Assembly: GCA_014529385.2 (NCBI GenBank)
Contig: CM043953.1
Span: 73,435,872 to 73,499,871 of the forward strand
Length of the DNA stretch: 64,000 bases
Reading direction: 5' to 3'
DNA from: Adiantum capillus-veneris
Taxonomy: Eukaryota > Streptophyta > Polypodiopsida > Polypodiales > Pteridaceae
How positions within the stretch are numbered: the first letter of the stretch is position 1; the number at the start of each line of letters is the position of its first letter. Both the position numbers and the translations under genes were made by a program. The notes beneath the pieces were generated by a model. The model was not told the origin of the DNA, ran no database searches, and saw nothing but the letters and a program-made list of their open reading frames with translations. This document shows, piece by piece, positions 63,001 to 64,000 of the stretch.

Positions 63001-63991
63001 TCTTGTTTGGAGACACATGAAGTGATGCCCCTGAGTCTATAATCCAGTCACTCAGTGCATTTCCATCAGATGTTGTAAGAAGAGCTGAGTCCATTGTATT
63101 CTTCAAGAAGTAGATGTCTCCTGACACTAGACTGTCATCCTCTGCAACAGTGTTTGTCACATTTATTTCTTGAATCTTCGCTGAGGACTTGTTCTTCTCA
63201 CCATGGTCTTCAGCTTTCTCTTTGCCTTTTTCTGCTTTCCATTCTCTGCAGTCTCTTTTCATGTGACCCTTCTTGCCACAATGGTAGCATTCTATGTCAC
63301 TCTTGCCTTTAGCACTGCGGGACTTGCTACGAGACTGATTCCTCTTTCCACCTTTGTACTTTTCTTTGGTCCTTCCCCTGACAACTAAGGCTGTTCCTTT
63401 GCCTTTGTCCATTGTCTTTCTATTGGTTTCTTCAGTAAGCAGACTTCCCTCTACACCTGCTATGTTCAAACCATCTGGAGGTGCAGAATTACTTAAAGCT
63501 GTGCGAAAAGTGTCCCAACTTTCCGGCAATGTGATCAACAGGAACATAGCTCTAACAGGTTCATCAAACTTGACACCTTGAGCTGACAACTGACTATAGA
63601 TTGTGTTGAATTCATTCAGATGATTGGACATAGGTGTCCCTTCTTTCATCTTCAAGTCAACAAGCTTCTTAAGCCAGTATACCTGTGAAGGTGCACTCTG
63701 CTTCTCATAAATATCACTCAGCTTTAACCATGCTTGATAAGCCGACATCTCGTCTACTACATTGAAGTAAACGCTTTCTGCCAAAGTCAGCATAATGGTA
63801 GAAAGTGCCAATTCATCCATTTCGCTCCATTCATCTTCGTCCATATCTTCTGGTTTTATCCCCTTGAGCTTTATAGGTTTTATCTGCTTCTTTTGTACCA
63901 ACACGTGCCAAATCTGCTTCTTCCACAATGGGAAATTGGTTCCATCCAGCTTCTTGATATTGTAAAGAGCCATGTCCTGTGATCTAGCCAT
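60011..63991 (-). pseudogene. Copia gag-pol polyprotein (element I), two in-frame stops
   Basis: A single frame of about 1,326 codons starts at ATG 63991. Domains in order: gag (residues about 10-180, LDGTNFPLWK start); zinc knuckle CYHCGKKGHMKRDC (235-248); protease D-S-G-A (319-322); integrase zinc finger (H446, H451, C478, C481) and core with D508, D571 and a third site reading NGVVGRMNRT, where the catalytic Glu is Gly607. Then a TAG at 61,673-61,675, then reverse transcriptase (MDVKTAFLHGDL, YGLKQSPRAWY, catalytic YVDD near 60,975) and RNase H (TEAEYVAASEACKE). A TAA at 60,089-60,091 stands where E-N-P-A-D is usual. The frame continues to the true end at 60,011. This is TNT1-like copia organisation. 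It is young-looking but disabled. Confidence 0.95.
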
Positions 63992-64000
63992 AGCTACGCT

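Overview
The window reads as nuclear DNA of a land plant with a repeat-rich genome. It holds long stretches of decayed LTR retrotransposons (Ty3/gypsy and Ty1/copia), many CT/GA, CA/TG and poly-G tracts, and no intact host protein gene. An organelle-derived block of about 11 kb lies between retroelements at roughly 47,593-58,520. In that block the atp9 remnant has TGA where a conserved arginine codon is expected, besides several positions that would need C-to-U change. Apparent U-to-C sites together with introns in the large rRNA gene point to a seedless plant (fern, lycophyte or hornwort grade) rather than a seed plant; this is inference, not proof.

Layout. Positions 1-3,316 are the 5' part of a minus-strand gypsy element (family C): gag, leader, a primer-binding site of the tRNA-Asp type and an LTR. 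Positions 4,047-21,640 are two tandem copies of an approximately 8.86-kb unit (4,047-12,791 and 12,907-21,640). Each unit holds a C-family LTR, a decayed plus-strand gypsy element A, and a plus-strand gypsy element B inserted into the integrase region of A. The second unit runs on into the rest of B, which ends at 24,762 with the same 5-bp target duplication (TACAT), followed by the remaining integrase tail of A. Positions 25,664-27,196 are the gag and 5' LTR of a minus-strand copia element (H). Positions 27,197-32,140 show no recognisable gene.

Positions 32,141-47,592 are mostly one minus-strand gypsy element (G) with an unusual layout. A long gag and pol are followed by a second aspartic-protease-like domain after the integrase, then an AT-rich spacer, then an extra ORF of about 1,170 codons with a coiled coil, then a polypurine tract and an LTR. 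Its non-coding parts carry a palindrome (core AATAATCRYGATTATT) repeated about every 265-285 bp.

The organelle block carries, on the minus strand, trnfM, rrn18, rrn5 and a 5'-truncated rrn26. The rrn26 is broken by a group II intron 3' part, a group I intron with recognisable P, Q, R and S elements, and another insert. On the plus strand are an atp9 fragment, a trnC-like gene with a UAU anticodon, trnA(UGC) and a chimeric ORF ending in ndhC-like sequence. A decayed plastid-type 16S fragment sits at its right end. The window closes with an LRR-protein fragment and a nearly complete minus-strand copia element (59,694-63,991 and beyond) carrying two in-frame stops and a lost integrase glutamate.

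The genes do not form a pathway. The window records successive retroelement insertion, nested insertion, segmental duplication and organelle-DNA transfer. The rRNA block could also be a mitochondrial contig joined to nuclear sequence by assembly, and read coverage across 47,590 and 58,500 would decide that.
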